Source: Turnera subulata
Taxonomy: Eukaryota; Streptophyta; Magnoliopsida; Malpighiales; Passifloraceae
Length of the DNA stretch: 64,000 nt
Assembly (NCBI GenBank): GCA_028386065.3
Contig: JAKUCV010004280.1
Coordinates: 19,522-83,521, forward strand
Direction of reading: 5' to 3'
In this document: positions 46,858 to 59,072 of the stretch, piece after piece
Position numbering within the stretch: the stretch's first letter is position 1
Layout: each line of letters opens with the position of its first letter
Program-made: the position numbers and the translations under genes
Notes under the pieces: generated by a model
What the model saw: only the letters and a program-made list of their open reading frames with translations
Database searches by the model: none
What the model was told of the DNA's origin: nothing

Positions 46858-48239
46858 TGTGAACACTCAAATTTAGCCATCTATTTGTTTTATTGGATGA
46901 TTATTGTGATTTTGAGCCCAAGGTTAATCTATGTTAATTTTTGGTCTCTTATTTGGCTTAGAAACCCAATAAATAAATTCATGGATTATTCTTATAATTA
47001 GGCCCAGGCTTAGCACGATTTTTCTGACTTAGTTGCCTCTGATTTTCGTAGGATTAGAGGCCCAATTAAGTTAGTTTATTATTTAGCCTTTTTATTGAAT
47101 AAAAGAGGAATAATCTTAATCCTTGGAGTGGAGGTTAAGTAATTGTGTTTTGATGGAAAGAATCTAGAGTTTCCCTCAAGAAAAGGAGTTTTTCTGGTAC
47201 AGGGATCGTTACTTTTCGTGCAAAAATCGAATTGGAGTCAAAATAGGTAAAACCCGGTCAAACTTGGAAATACGCTCAAAAATAGCCGACTGGCCGGCGG
47301 TCATGGCGAGATGACCGCCACCTGCCGGCGGTCATCCCGACATGACCGCTAGCAGTGGCGGTCTTCGGTCCCCTGAGTCGGTTCAAAATTCATTTTTTGC
47401 TTTTTTTATGACCCCAACTTTTAGCCATCAGATTTAGGGTTTTAATATCGACCCCTGAGGCCCTGAGCACTATAAATAGAACCCTAATAACACAAGTTAG
47501 GGGATTTTAGCCATATTTTGATTCGGATTTTAGGGGACTTTTAGCCTTTAAGCTTTTTGCTTGGGAAAACTCTACTCTTTTCCTCTCTCAATCCTATTTC
47601 TCTCTTTTCTCTGCTGGATTTCACGTGGTGTGTTGTCTAGTGTTGTTTTAGTATTAGTTCCAGAGCCAATCAACGTGGAGTTGAGGAACCGAAAGCGATT
47701 AGAGGCGCATCAAATGCGAAGCACGCGAAGAACGGCGAAGAACACACCCTTGGTGGTAACTCGATTTCTTCTCTTTTTAATCTCGAATTTCTCTGGGGTT
47801 ATTTGCTGATACTGACATGCTTTCTTGAGTGTTGTATCTAACCCAAGAACTACGTGGTCTTTGAACCCAACCGGGTTACGTAGGATGTCTCTAGTGGATG
47901 AGACCCATGCCAAATTGTTTCTTTTTTTTTTCTTTTCTTTTATGTCGATTTTATATATATAATTGTTGTTTGTTTGCTGCTGGATTCTGGTTTACACACA
48001 TGCACACATGCACCAAAACACAAGTATTCACTTAAATTGCATATTATTTCGCCCAAGCATGGATGGGGTGCCTAATACCTTCCTATCTATGACGAACCCC
48101 CGAGTCCGGCGTCTTTGGTTAGCAAATCTGGTTGCTTTGTGGGCATAAACGAGTCATCTTGTGGTTTTTCCCGAGTTTTTCCACGGCCAATAAAACTTGG
48201 GTGGCGACTCCATCGATTGCCGAAAGGCCGACGATCACA
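46858..48239 (+). repeat. 5' LTR of plus-strand B1
   Basis: The LTR runs TGTGAACACTC to GACGATCACA. The GGCGGTCAT cluster is at about 47290-47365 and TATA is at 47471-47478. It is followed directly by the primer-binding site. Confidence 0.88.
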
Positions 48240-48260
48240 GCTTGGCAACTCCACTGGGGA
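48240..48260 (+). other. Primer-binding site of B1
   Basis: After a short spacer the site reads TGGCAACTCCACTGGGGA from 48243. Its complement ends in CCA, as a tRNA 3' end would. The reverse copies have TGGCTACTCCGCTGGGGA (59815 to 59798) and TGGCGACTCCGCTGGGGA (61946 to 61929). The priming tRNA was not identified. Confidence 0.6.
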
Positions 48261-48948
48261 ATTTTCGCTTGAGTTTTGTGTTTTGTTATGTGTCACTTGC
48301 ATGCTTGCATTGATAATTGTGTGTTTAACCTCTACCTTAAGGGAGCACGATAGTCCCTGCCCACGGCATACCATCACTCATGGTGATCGTGGCATGCGTT
48401 TGTCCGTTACCCGCTGCGCGCTTAGATTGGGCACCTCGGCCTGCGACCTCACGCGGCACCACTCGTGTCACATGTGAGTAGGTTGAACCACCCATAGCAG
48501 CGGTTATTTGGCCCCCAACCAGCCTGCGTACCCATGCATGTAGTTGAACATAACCCTAGGGGTACTTGCCTTGTATGGAAATATGTTGTGTAATTATGCA
48601 TGCCTTTCGTGGATCCAAATTAATTGTGCATTCATGTTTTCAAAATCAAAAACCCTAGTCAAAATTTTTAACTTGTTTTTCAAAATTTCCTTTAATTAAG
48701 AAGCTGATTTATATTTTTCTAAAAAATAATTTTTTCAAAAAAAACAAAAAAATCAAAAACAATCGTCAAAAAAACAAAAAAAATCGAAAATTCAGAAAAA
48801 AAATCTTTTGTGCCTAAATGTCATATTTTCAAATAAAAACTTTGGCTCCATGCTTTTCCCGTTTTTCAAGCATTCTTCTTTGTGCATTTGGATAAGTGTC
48901 AAATCGATGGACGATTTCTTATACGTGTGCGCTTACTATTACGACACC
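48261..48948 (+). other. 5' leader of plus-strand B1
   Basis: The leader holds a well conserved GC-rich block at about 48330-48545 (with CCCTGCCCACGGCATACC and GCGCTTAGATTGGGCACC), also found at 59460-59700 and 61620-61830. An A-rich stretch follows at 48720-48800. The conserved block could be an RNA packaging or dimerisation signal; that is inference. Confidence 0.6.
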
Positions 48949-50286
48949 ATGAGTGACGATACTATCCAAGTCGAGGACCCGACTGTGATGAAGGAGTTGA
49001 TGGAGAAACTAAAGGGTGTTAGCATGACACATTTTCTCAGGGTATTAGAAGCCGCAAAGGGTGGTGATGGTACCCTAGCCCAATCTTCTAGGAAGGCCAC
49101 TAGCAAAGCTGATGGTAAGCGGCCAATCATGATTGATGAAGACATGGAAACTCCTGCACCTCACCTAGAGGAGAAGGTTGACAAAATCGAGGTGATGCTC
49201 AAGGACCTCAAGAGGAAAGAGGATGACTACAACTTGGATCGTTTAGCTCTCTTCCCCGAAGCTCGATTACCCGATAAGTTCAAGATGCCCAATTTTGACA
49301 AATTCGATGGGACGGGTTGTTCACACACACATTTGAAGATCTATGTTCGCATTCTCTACCCCATGGGAATTGGTCCGGAATTGATGGCACAACTCTTACA
49401 ACGCTCTTTAGGAGGGGCGGCACTACAATGGTACATGTCATTGGACGACAACCGTATTTCCAAGTGGGAGGATATTTGCAAGGAATTTGTGGAGCACTAC
49501 ATGTACAACATCACCGTTGATGTCACCAAGAGCGATCTCGAGACCACTAAGCAACAAGCTCAAGAAACTTTCTCCGAGTTCATTACTAGGTGGCGCAATA
49601 CGGCATCCCGAATGGTGAAGCGCCCATCCGAGAAGGATCAAGTCCAAAAGGTGATTAAGAACTTGCAACCCATCTACTACGACTGCATGGTGAGCAACTA
49701 CTATCCCAACTTCAAGGCTCTTATTGGCGCGCGAACTCAATTGGAGGATGCAATAACATCCGGAAAAATCAAGGTCAACAATGAGAACTCCTTTCAAAGA
49801 AAGAATTAAGGTACAAGCACCAATAAGAAGTCCGCGGACGTAAACAATGTCGAGTCAAATGCTCCCATTCAGCTAGGTAGCACTAACGGGCAATTCACTC
49901 AATTGTCCATGCCACTTAGCAAGGTCTTGAAAATATGTGTTGCAAAAAACGTGATAATGCCATTGGAGCCTCCTGCCACTCCTAATCTCAAGGGCGACCA
50001 AAGCAAGTATTGCAATTATCACCAATCCAAGGGGTATGGTACCGATGATTGTTTTTGCTTGCGCCAATTAGTGCAAGACTTGATTGATCAAGGGAAGATA
50101 CTCCGCACGACGAAGCAGAACACCAAAACAAATCCTTTGCCTTCTCACAATGCAATTGGCGCCATCTTCGAGGAAGAATTGTCGGACAATTCTAAGCTTA
50201 TTCACCCCATGGAGGAGGTAGCGTGCATGATGCTTATTAACTTGGACGATTATGTGGACTTTGAGGATGACGAACACCCTTTGTGA
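48949..50286 (+). pseudogene. Gag of plus-strand B1, one in-frame stop
   Basis: ATG 48949 (MSDDTIQVEDPT) is preferred, since the frame upstream is A/T-rich leader. The Retrotrans_gag core (LGGAALQWYMSL...WEDICKEFVEHY) lies at about 49250-49720. A TAA at 49807 splits the frame, which then continues open to 50286. The second part carries a CNYHQSKGYGTDDC knuckle in which the His expected after Gly is Tyr. Gag forms the particle and binds RNA. One stop makes this copy defective. Confidence 0.85.
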
Positions 50287-50672
50287 AGACTATGGCCTCG
50301 AACGTTTATTTGGAAGACCTGTGCTTGGAGGATGAAGTCGAGCACGAGAGAGATATGATCACCCCTATCCTAGAACCCTTGAAGCAATGGGAATGGAGCA
50401 AGCCACCTAGGCGCGTAGGCGATTTCGATGTCAAGTCCGAGTCTGAGTCTGAGTCCGTATTTTCTTTTGATAATAAAAATGACACCCATGTCGCCCTCCC
50501 GATTTTCAGAATGAGTCATTTAATACTTTTGAGGATGATAATGTTTTCCGTTTTTCAAAGAATAATATGAATCTTACATTCCCTTACATTGGTGCTTGTG
50601 ATGATAATGTTATTTGCATGGATGATGTGCTTAATGACGATGAACTAAATAAATTCCATAATTGAAATCAAC
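50287..50672 (+). pseudogene. Gag-pol linker, frameshifted
   Basis: An acidic Ser/Glu run (about 50440-50460) and a DDNVICMDDVLNDDELN segment match the reverse copy at 58400-58700. A loss of about 45 bp occurs near 50660 relative to that copy, and the frame changes. No protease active site is visible. Confidence 0.65.
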
Positions 50673-53600
50673 TTGGGAACTGAAATTGAACCTAAAATAA
50701 CCAAAATAAGCGCTACACTACCCGGTAGTATTCAAGAAGAACTCCCCGCCTTGATCCGAGAATATGTCGATGTATTTGCATGGTCCTACAAAGATATGCC
50801 CAGAATCGACCCCGAGATTGCTCAACACCGTATCCCGACTTTTCCAAATGCCAAACCTGTTAAGCAAAAGACGCGTCGTCTTCAACCTCAATGGGCTCTC
50901 AAGGTAAAGGAAGAAGTGGAAAAGCAACTCCAAGCCGGCTTCTTAGAAGTAGTAGACTATCCTGAATGGTTAGCCAACATCGTCCCGGTACCGAAGAAGG
51001 ATGGCAAGGTTCGCATGTGCGTTGACTATCGAGATTTGAACAAAGCATGCCCTAAGGACGAGTTTCCATTACCTCATATCGATTTGCTAGTTGATGCAAC
51101 CGCGGGTCACGCACTCTTACCGTTCATGGATGAATTTTCTGGTTACAACCAAGTGCTCACGGCACCCGAGGATAAGCACAAGACGGCTTTTCGCACGGAA
51201 TGGGGTACTTTTTGCTACAAGGTAATGCCTTTCGGACTCATCAATGCTGGCGCCACCTACCAACGAATGGCCACTACTCTCACTCATGACATGATGCACG
51301 ACATAGTGGAGGTATATGTCGATGATATGATTGTCAAATCGCTAACCAATGAGCTACATGCACCAAATCTTCGGCGATTCTTCGAGAGATGTGGGAAATT
51401 CGGCATGAGGATCAATCCGCAAAAGTGTGTATTCGGTGTAAAGGCCGGTAAACTACTCAGTTTCATGGTCAGCGAAAGAGGAATCGAGGTCGACCCGAAC
51501 AAGATCAAAGCAATTCAAGCGATGCCAATCCTGAGAACTGAGAAGGAGATCCGTGGCTTCCTTGGTCGTGTACAATACATAAGTAGGTTCATTGCACAAT
51601 TATCGAGTATGTGCACGCCCATTCATCGTCTTTTGAAGAAAGGGGCATCCACCGAGTGGAATGACAATTGCCAACATGCTTTTGATCAAATCAAGGAGTA
51701 CTTATCCAATCCTTCCGTGCTACAACCGCTGAGATCGGGTCAACCACTTCTGCTATATCTTACTGTGATTGACAATGCCATGGGTGCTATGCTCGCACAA
51801 TATCTCCCTGATTCCCGAGTGGAAAACGCTATCTACCACTTGAGCAAGAAGATGACTGACTACGTAGCCAAGTACAACATGATTGAGAAAACTTGCGTCG
51901 CATTGACATGGGCTTGCAAGAAATTGAGACATTACTTTGTGACACATGAGGTGTTGCTTATCTCCCGTATGGATCCTATCAAGTATCTCCTAGAGAAACC
52001 AGTGCCAAGTAGCAAGACGGCTTGTTGGGTTGCTATCCTATCCCAATTCGACATTCGGTTTGTGTCTCAAAAGGCCATCAAAGTTAGCGCCATACCTGAT
52101 TTCTTGGCCTCTCAACCGGTAACTCATGATGAAAGGTTCGAGCCTCAATTCCCCGATGAAGGTATCGTGACCATCACTATTCCTACATGGGAGATATACT
52201 TTGATGGAGCTGCGAATGGAAGTGGATTCGGTGCCGGGATTATCCTCATTTCACCCGACAGGGTTACTTACCCTTTATCTTGCAAACTCGAGTTTGAAGC
52301 TACGAACAACATAGCTGAATATGAAGCATGCACTATCGGGCTTGAAACCGCACTTAACCTTGGTATACGGCGCATCCGTGTGTTTGGAGACTCTGCTCTG
52401 GTCATTTCACAAGTCTTGGGTGAATGGAAGATCAAGGAGGACAAGCTTATGTCTTATCATGAATATTTATGAGGCCTTGCTGCCATGTTCGAGGAGATAG
52501 TTTTCTATTATGTCCCTAGGAGGAGTAATCAATTCGCTAATGCACTTGCCATGTTAGCATCTATGATTGGTATGCCTAGAAATGCCATTATCCTACCCAT
52601 TAGGATCCTAAAGAATGCAGAGCCATCATTCCACCGAGGGACTAACACGCCAAAGCCTTGGTTCAAGAACCTAATCCACACTATCTGCATTGATCAAGAG
52701 ACTATTATGGCAATCACTGTGGCCGAAACCAGTCAGCCCTCCTAAACCTTGAGCAACTTGAATGCCGAGGGCCAACATTGGTACACTGACATTTACAATC
52801 TATTATACGGTGGATCCTATCCTGAGCATGCAACTAGCAAAGAAAGAAAAACTCTAAAACGACTCGCCATTGGATATATCCTATGCGCTGGTAAGTTGTA
52901 CAAGAGACATGCCAGTTGGGTTCATTTACTCTGTGTCAATACCAATGAAGCTCAAAGAATCATGTAAAAGGTGCATGGAGAAGATGAAGGTCCACACATG
53001 GGTGGGGACATGTTAGCTCGGAAAATCCTACGATTGGGTTACTATTGGTCCACTATGGATGCTGATTGTGCTAAACACAGTAAGTCTTGTCCTACATGTC
53101 AGGTGCACGCCAAGTTGCAACATCTTCCACCATCTTCTCTTACGCCACTGTCATTGCCTTGGCCATTCTCTACATGGGGTATTGACATCATTGGCAAGAT
53201 CACTCCTAAGTCATCTAAAGGGCATGAGTACATCCTTGTGGCTATTGATTATTTCACCAAATGGGTTGAAGCCGAGTCCTTCGCTGTCCTCAATGCCAAG
53301 AAAGTTGCCAAGTTCATCCACAACAACATCATCTGCCGGTATGGTGTTCCCTTTGAGTTAATATCTGATAACGGTGTTCACTTCAAAGCCGATGTGGAAA
53401 GGTGATGCACCCGCTAAGCCATCAAGCATCACAAGTCATCGCCTTATCGACCTCAAACTAATGGTGCTGTGGAAGCTGCCAACAAGAACATCATGACAAT
53501 CATCAAGAAGACTCTTTCTACACATCGAGAGTGGTCAGACAAGCTACCATTGGCATTATGGGGATACCGTACATCTATCCGTTCATCCACCGGTGCTACA

Positions 53601-53969
53601 CCGTATTCACTTGTATTTGGCATGGAGACCGTGCTCCCTGTTGAACTTGAGGTCCAATCTCTAAGAGTGGCCCGTGAGAGCAATATTCCTGAGATGGAAT
53701 GGGTTCAAGAACGCCTGGATCAACTCGCGCTACTCGATGTGAAGCGTTTGCAAGCTTTATACCATGTTCAAGGTTATCAAAGGCGTATGGCGTGCTCATT
53801 CAACAAAAGGGTTAAGTCTCGTGGACTAAAAGAAGGCGACCTAGTGCTTAAGGAGATATGGCAGCCGGTGCATTGTCAAGGAACCGGTCAATATGGATCA
53901 ACTCAAGAAATACTATGTGTAGCGCTCAAAGCATTGTTCAAAGAACTACGTAGACCTGATTCTGTGTAA
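50673..53969 (+). pseudogene. Tat-type pol: RT, RNase H, second RNase H, integrase
   Basis: One frame covers the whole region. RT spans about residues 75-260, with YVDD at 51315-51326. The RT-linked RNase H follows. The second, archaeal-type RNase H (WEIYFDGAANGSGFG, about 52190-52560) marks the Tat lineage. The integrase zinc region (HMGG...CPTC) and core (WGIDIIG, SDNGVHF, then the Glu near 53470) follow, then the integrase C-terminal part. In-frame stops lie at 52470, 52743, 52965, 53403 and 53415. No frameshift is needed through RT and RNase H. The enzymes would reverse-transcribe and integrate the element; this copy cannot make them whole. Confidence 0.92.
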
Positions 53970-54171
53970 ACACAACCCCCACACCCCATTCAATTCAAAA
54001 AAAACTATCAACAAATGTCAAGCACAGATACGTAGGAAGCCTGCAAAGGTCCATTCTATTATTATTATATCAAAATGAAAGTTCCCAAGTTGACTAAAAA
54101 CTGAAATTTATTCGGTCTTATTGTTATTATGCATGCTCATAAATGAAAATAACATTCTTTATCATGAATCT
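53970..54171. other. Spacer between pol and the antisense gene
   Basis: The 200-bp AT-rich spacer lies between two convergent genes. It could carry the 3' ends of both transcripts. No defined terminator is seen. Confidence 0.4.
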
Positions 54172-55437
54172 CTAATGCCTAGGGCGTTTATGCCTCCAAT
54201 TCTTGTCATTGTCTTCCTCTGACTCGTTATGTCCCACGGATTCAGCACTAGATGGCTTAGGATTGCCCATAATTTTCCTTCGCCTCGCGCGTAATACTTT
54301 CTCCAATGGTTCGGTAGTATCCTTTAGCCATTGCACATACCTCGGAATAGGTGGCTCCAATGCTTGCATCCCTACGCCAATCCAAGTCAAGAGAGTCCAA
54401 CTCCTACTTATATATCCCACGAGTTTGCCATCCATCATCCCTTGGATAGGAGGTGTGATCATACAAGAAACTGGTTGAGCATGTCCAATCTGTCTCATAA
54501 TCCGCGCCGTGTTGTAGTAAGTAGATTGCTTCATGCCGGGTAGTAGCACTACTTCATTGCCAAATATATCTCTCGCCATGCGGGTAACTTTCAGCTAATC
54601 ACAATGCCACAATATGTCATGGGATGTCAAGTGGTGCATATAGGAGACCCACTCCTTCATAGTTGCGAAGTGTTGTAGTCGACGCCTTGTTGAGTACCCC
54701 GCCGACGTGTACTTTGATGATATCAGTTTTTCAATGATCTTGAGATGTTCATATCGCCACATTTGTAGAAGCAGTGGAGAGCCGCCAATCGGTACATTCA
54801 AGTCATCCGCAAGTGCATCTAGCGCATTAAGGGTCTCGCCCACTACAAGAGGAATAAGGCTATGCCCTTGGTATAGTTGCTTGACATATTCTCCAAGAAT
54901 GATATGACCCATGCCGTCGCATGTCATCAATAGGAACTCACATATCATGACAAAAGATAGGACCCGTTTCCTCGTTTCTCTCCAGCTGCTTCCGAGCGTT
55001 TCATCTCCATCTCTGTGATACAAGGTGATTAAGGGCCCTAGGTTGATGTATTCCTTGTCTATCAAGAGAGCATCCCATCTTTCTTTGGATATTGCTAGAT
55101 AGGAGCACACGCTCTTCACATATGGAGCATTATGTGATGTTGTGACTATCTTCCTATTCTTTGTCTCCCCAGTGAGCTGATCCTCGGTATCGCTTGTTGT
55201 TGCTCGAAGGAAGGCATCGAACTCCTCTACCATTGGGAAAAGCTCCATCATATCTTTTCCGAAGCGGAATACATAACTCTCTCTATCCCAGAACGTGGCT
55301 GCAGCTCTTATCAGCTCCGTTTGGACTTGCACAAGCCTCAGGCTAAACAACCTCTTCAAATCCAAGAAGTCGTATTGGATGTACTTCGGGATGCTCTTCA
55401 TCCAAGCTTGCACTTTAGCATGAAAATTGTCACCCAT
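54172..55437 (-). pseudogene. Antisense gene with plant-mobile-domain / DUF7745-like protein
   Basis: ATG at 55437 (MGDNFHAKVQAWMKS) opens a minus-strand frame of about 280 codons, cut by a single TAG at 54595-54597. It then stays in the same frame to 54172, about 421 codons in all. The segment AAATFWDRESYVFRFG followed by VEEFDAFL matches the plant mobile domain / DUF7745 pattern known to me. The C-terminus is basic and acidic by turns (RRRK, NESEEDNDK). Extra antisense genes at this place are described in Tat-type elements; their role is unknown. Only one stop in 421 codons, against five in pol, is notable. Confidence 0.75.
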
Positions 55438-55501
55438 GGTGTCCTAGCACTCGAATGTGTGTTCACAAGTGTTTTTACACTCCCCTAGAGGTCTTAGGTT
55501 C

Positions 55502-55509
55502 CTTTTATA
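55502..55509 (-). promoter_or_regulatory. TATA box of the antisense gene
   Basis: On the minus strand TATAAAAG lies about 67 nt upstream of the ATG at 55437. Three GGCGGTCAT copies (55587-55595, 55628-55636, 55649-55657) lie 80-155 bp upstream of it. This mirrors the arrangement at the LTR promoter. It suggests that the antisense gene has its own promoter. Confidence 0.5.
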
Positions 55510-56668
55510 GCGTTTAGAAGTCGGTTGGACCCTTCTCCCATCAAAATTCGGACTCCAAAACCGACTTGGAGTCGAAACAGGGGTGCATGACCGCCACCAC
55601 CACGACATGACATCCCACAGCGTTGCCATGACCGCCCGCAACCTCTACATGACCGCCAGGAGCTCTCCCATGGCCGCCAGCACTGCCTTTGATGTTGTCC
55701 CTTCTCTTTGACACTTTATTCAATCCATACTTGAGAGTGTTTTGTTTTCAAGATTTTTTAAACTTGACTAGAGGGTTTCAAAAACCATTTCATGAGGGTT
55801 TGGCATCACCCTAAACTTTGTTTTAATCAATCCCCCATGGATCCACGATGGCAAAACATCTAAAATTTAAAGAACATGTAATGTTACGAACAGTTCAAGG
55901 CATTTACTCCTTCACGGAATTGCATCTAGTGCATGCTCTAGGCTCATCATAACATCTAAAATTTGCATCTATTGCATTGTTAGGATCGATATCCGTAATA
56001 TACTTCAAGAATTAACCATTTGTATCGTTACGCGTGGTTTTGTCATTGCACCGTTTCGCATGGTTTTGCCATTTGCATCGTTTCGTATGGTTTCGTTATT
56101 GCATCGTTACGCATAACATCCTAATATCTCTCTTTCAAGAACTCACCATTGCATCATTTTGCATGGTTTTGCCATTTGCATCGTTTCGCATGGCTTTGTT
56201 GTTGCATCGTTTTGCATAACATTTTAAAGAACTCACCATTTGCATCGTTACGCGTGGTTTTGTCATGGCATCGTTACGCTTTGACATCTTTTACATCGTT
56301 GCGCATAACCCCTTTACACTTTGTTTTTCAAGAATTGATCATTGCATCGTTTCGCATGATTTTGTCCATTTGCATTGTTTCGCTTGGTCTCGTCACGGCA
56401 TCATTACGCTTTGCCATCTTTTGCATCGTTACGCATAATCTCATATTGTCTTGCTTCAAGATTAACCATTGCATCGTTGCGCATGGTTTTGTCATTTGCA
56501 TCCCTCGCATGGCATATTTCATTATTATTTCCCCCGTGGAGTCAACATTCAAGAAGCATTGTCACATTCGGCAGCATATCCCTGTGTGATTATTTCTCTT
56601 TTAAATTTGCGTGTTCTATTGCGTTGGTTCGTGCCTAAATTCTTAGACCCTCTCCAACGAGGGGCAAC
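55510..56668 (+). repeat. 3' region of plus-strand B1 with degenerate repeat
   Basis: It contains the motif cluster, then the GCATCGTTTCGCATGG-type array (about 55980-56520), and a polypurine segment (GAGGGGCAAC) at the LTR edge. It matches 3591-4760. Confidence 0.8.
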
Positions 56669-58109
56669 TGTGAACACTTAAATTTAGCCATCTATTTGTT
56701 TTATTGGATGATTATTATGATTTTGAGCCCATGGTTAATCTATGTTAATTTTTGATCTCTTATTTGGCTTAGAAACCCAATAAATAAATTCATGGATTAT
56801 TCTTATAATTAGGCCCAGGCTTAGCACGATTTTTCTGACTTAGTTGTCTCTGATTTTCGTTGGATTAGAGGCCCAATTAAGTTAGTTTATTATTTTGCCT
56901 TTTTATTTAATAAAAGAGGAATAATCTTAATCCTTGGAGTGGAGGTTAAGTAGTTGTGTTTTGATGGAAAGAATCTAGAGTTTCCCTCAAGAAAAAGAGT
57001 TTTTCTGGTCCAGGGATCGTTACTTTTCGTGCAAAAATCGAATTGGAGTCAAAATAGGTAAAACCCGGTCAAACTTGGAAATACGCTGAAAAATAGCCGA
57101 CTGGCCGGCGGTCTTGGCGACATGACCGCCACCAGTTGGCGGTCATGGACACATGACCGCCACCTGCCGGCGGTCATCCCGACATGACTGCCAGCAGTGG
57201 CGGTCATCGGTCCCCTGAGTCGGTTCAAAATTCGTTTTTTGCCTTTTTTATGACCCCAACTTTTAGCCATCAGATTTAGGGTTTTAATCTCGACCCTAGG
57301 ATCAAAACCACGACCCCTGAGGCCCTGAGCACTATAAATAAAACCCTCATAACACAAGTTAGGGGATTTTAGCCGGATTTTGATTCGGATTTTAGGGGAC
57401 TTTTAGCCATTAAGCTTTTTGCTTGGGAAAACTCTACTCTTTTCCTCTCTCAATCTGATTTCTCTCTTTTCTCTACTGGATTTCACGTGGTGTGTTGTCT
57501 AGTGTTGTTTCAGTATTAGTTCCAGAGCCAATCAACATGGAGTTGAGGAACGGAAAGCGATTGGAGGGGCATCAAACGCGAAGCACGCGAAGAACAACGA
57601 AGAACACACCCTTGGTGGTAACTCGATTTCTTCTCTTTTTAATCTCGAATTTCTCTGCGATTTCTCAGGGATTATTTGTTCATATTGAATTTTCCTGAGT
57701 GTTGTTTCTAACCCAAGAACTACGTGGGCTTTGAACCCAACCGGGGTACGTAAGATTTCTCTAGTGGATGAGACGCAAGCCAAATTGTTTCTTTTCTTTT
57801 TCTTTTCTATTATGTCGGTTTTATATATATAATTGTTGTTTGTTTGCTGTTGGATTCTGGTTTACACACACGCACACATGCACCAAAACACAAGTATTCG
57901 CTTAAATTGCATATTATTTCGCCCAAGCATGGATGGGGTGCCTAATACCTTCCTATCTATGACGAACCCCCGAGTCCGGCGTCTTTGGTTAGCAAATCTG
58001 GTTGCTTTGTGGGCATAAACGAGTCTTCTTGTGGTTTTTCCTGAGTTTTTCCACGGCCAATAAAACTTGGGTGGCGACTCCATCGATTGCCGAGAGGCTG
58101 GCGATCACA
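56669..58109 (+). repeat. 3' LTR of plus-strand B1
   Basis: The LTR is 1,441 bp, TGTGAACACTT to GGCGATCACA, with TATA at 57333-57340. Its right end abuts minus-strand RT sequence of the outer B1 element, at codons for RMCV. Confidence 0.88.
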
Positions 58110-59072
58110 GACACACATGCGGACCTTGCCGTCCTTCTTCGGTACCGGGACGATGTTGGCTAACCATTCAGGATATTCTATTACTTCTAAGAAGCCGGCT
58201 TGGAGTTGCTTTTCCATTTCTTCCTTTACCTTGAGTGCCCATTGAGGTTGAAGATGACGCGCCTTTTGCTTAACAGGTTTGGCATTTGGAAAAATCGGGT
58301 TTCGGTGTTAAGCAGTCTCGGGGTCGATACCGGGCATATCTTTGTAGGACCATGCAAATACATCCACATGTTCTCGGATCAAGGCGGAGAGTTCATCTTG
58401 AATACTATCGGGTAGTGTAGCACTTATTTTGGTTATTTTAGGTTCAATTTCAGTTCCAAAGTTGATTTCAATTGATTCACCCTCATTAGATTGAGAAAGT
58501 GTAGGTGATTCATGGAATTTATTTAGTTCATCGTCATTAAGCACATCATCCATGCAAATAACATTATCATCACAAACACCAATGTAAGGGAATGTAAGCT
58601 TCACATTATTCTTTGAAAAACGGAAAACATTATCATCCTCAAAAGTATTGTCAAAAGAAAATGCAGACTCAGACTCAGACTCAGACTCAGACTCGACATT
58701 GAAATCGCCTATGCGCCTAGGTGGCTTGCTCCATTCCCATTGCTTCAAGGGTTCTACGGTTGGGGTGATCATGTCTCTCTCGTGCTTGACTTCGTGCTCC
58801 AAGCCCATGTCTCCAAATAAACCTTCGAGGCCATAATCTTCACATTCTCCATCTTGAGGAGGTGCTGGAATTTCCATGTCTTCATCAATCATGATTGGCC
58901 GCTTACCATCGGCTTTGCTAGTGGCCTTCCTAGAAGATTGGGCTACGGTAACATCACCACCCTTTGCGGCTTATAATACCCTAAGAAAATGTGTCATGCT
59001 AACACCCTTTAGCTTCTCCATCAACTCCTTCATCGCAGTCGGGTCGTCGACTTGGATAGTATCGTCACTCAT
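58110..59072 (-). pseudogene. Gag-pol fragment of minus-strand B1
   Basis: Read from ATG 59072 (same start as 48949), gag has a TAA near 58973. It then loses about 1.1 kb of gag between sequences matching 49160 and 50290, so gag start and linker are fused. The Ser/Glu acidic repeat (about 58670-58700) and the pre-RT block follow, then RT up to RMCV at 58110, where the plus-strand B1 LTR begins. The rest of pol is absent. Confidence 0.82.

Larger units (their letters stand above)
46796..58109 (+). mobile_element. Plus-strand B1 element, internally complete in structure
   Basis: The unit is LTR 46858-48239 (1,382 bp), interior, LTR 56669-58109 (1,441 bp), 11.25 kb in all. It has a primer-binding site, gag, pol with RT, two RNase H domains and integrase, an antisense gene, 3' repeats and a polypurine tract. 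The 62 bp left of the first LTR are element 3' sequence including a polypurine tract. The first LTR was therefore itself preceded by another unit, as in a tandem array, and no target duplication can be scored. In the first 245 bp the LTRs differ at about eight positions by eye. Confidence 0.85.

Noticed and set aside
46858..58109. 5-bp target duplication for the plus-strand B1
   Set aside because: GCATC on the left and GACAC on the right do not match, and the left flank is element sequence.
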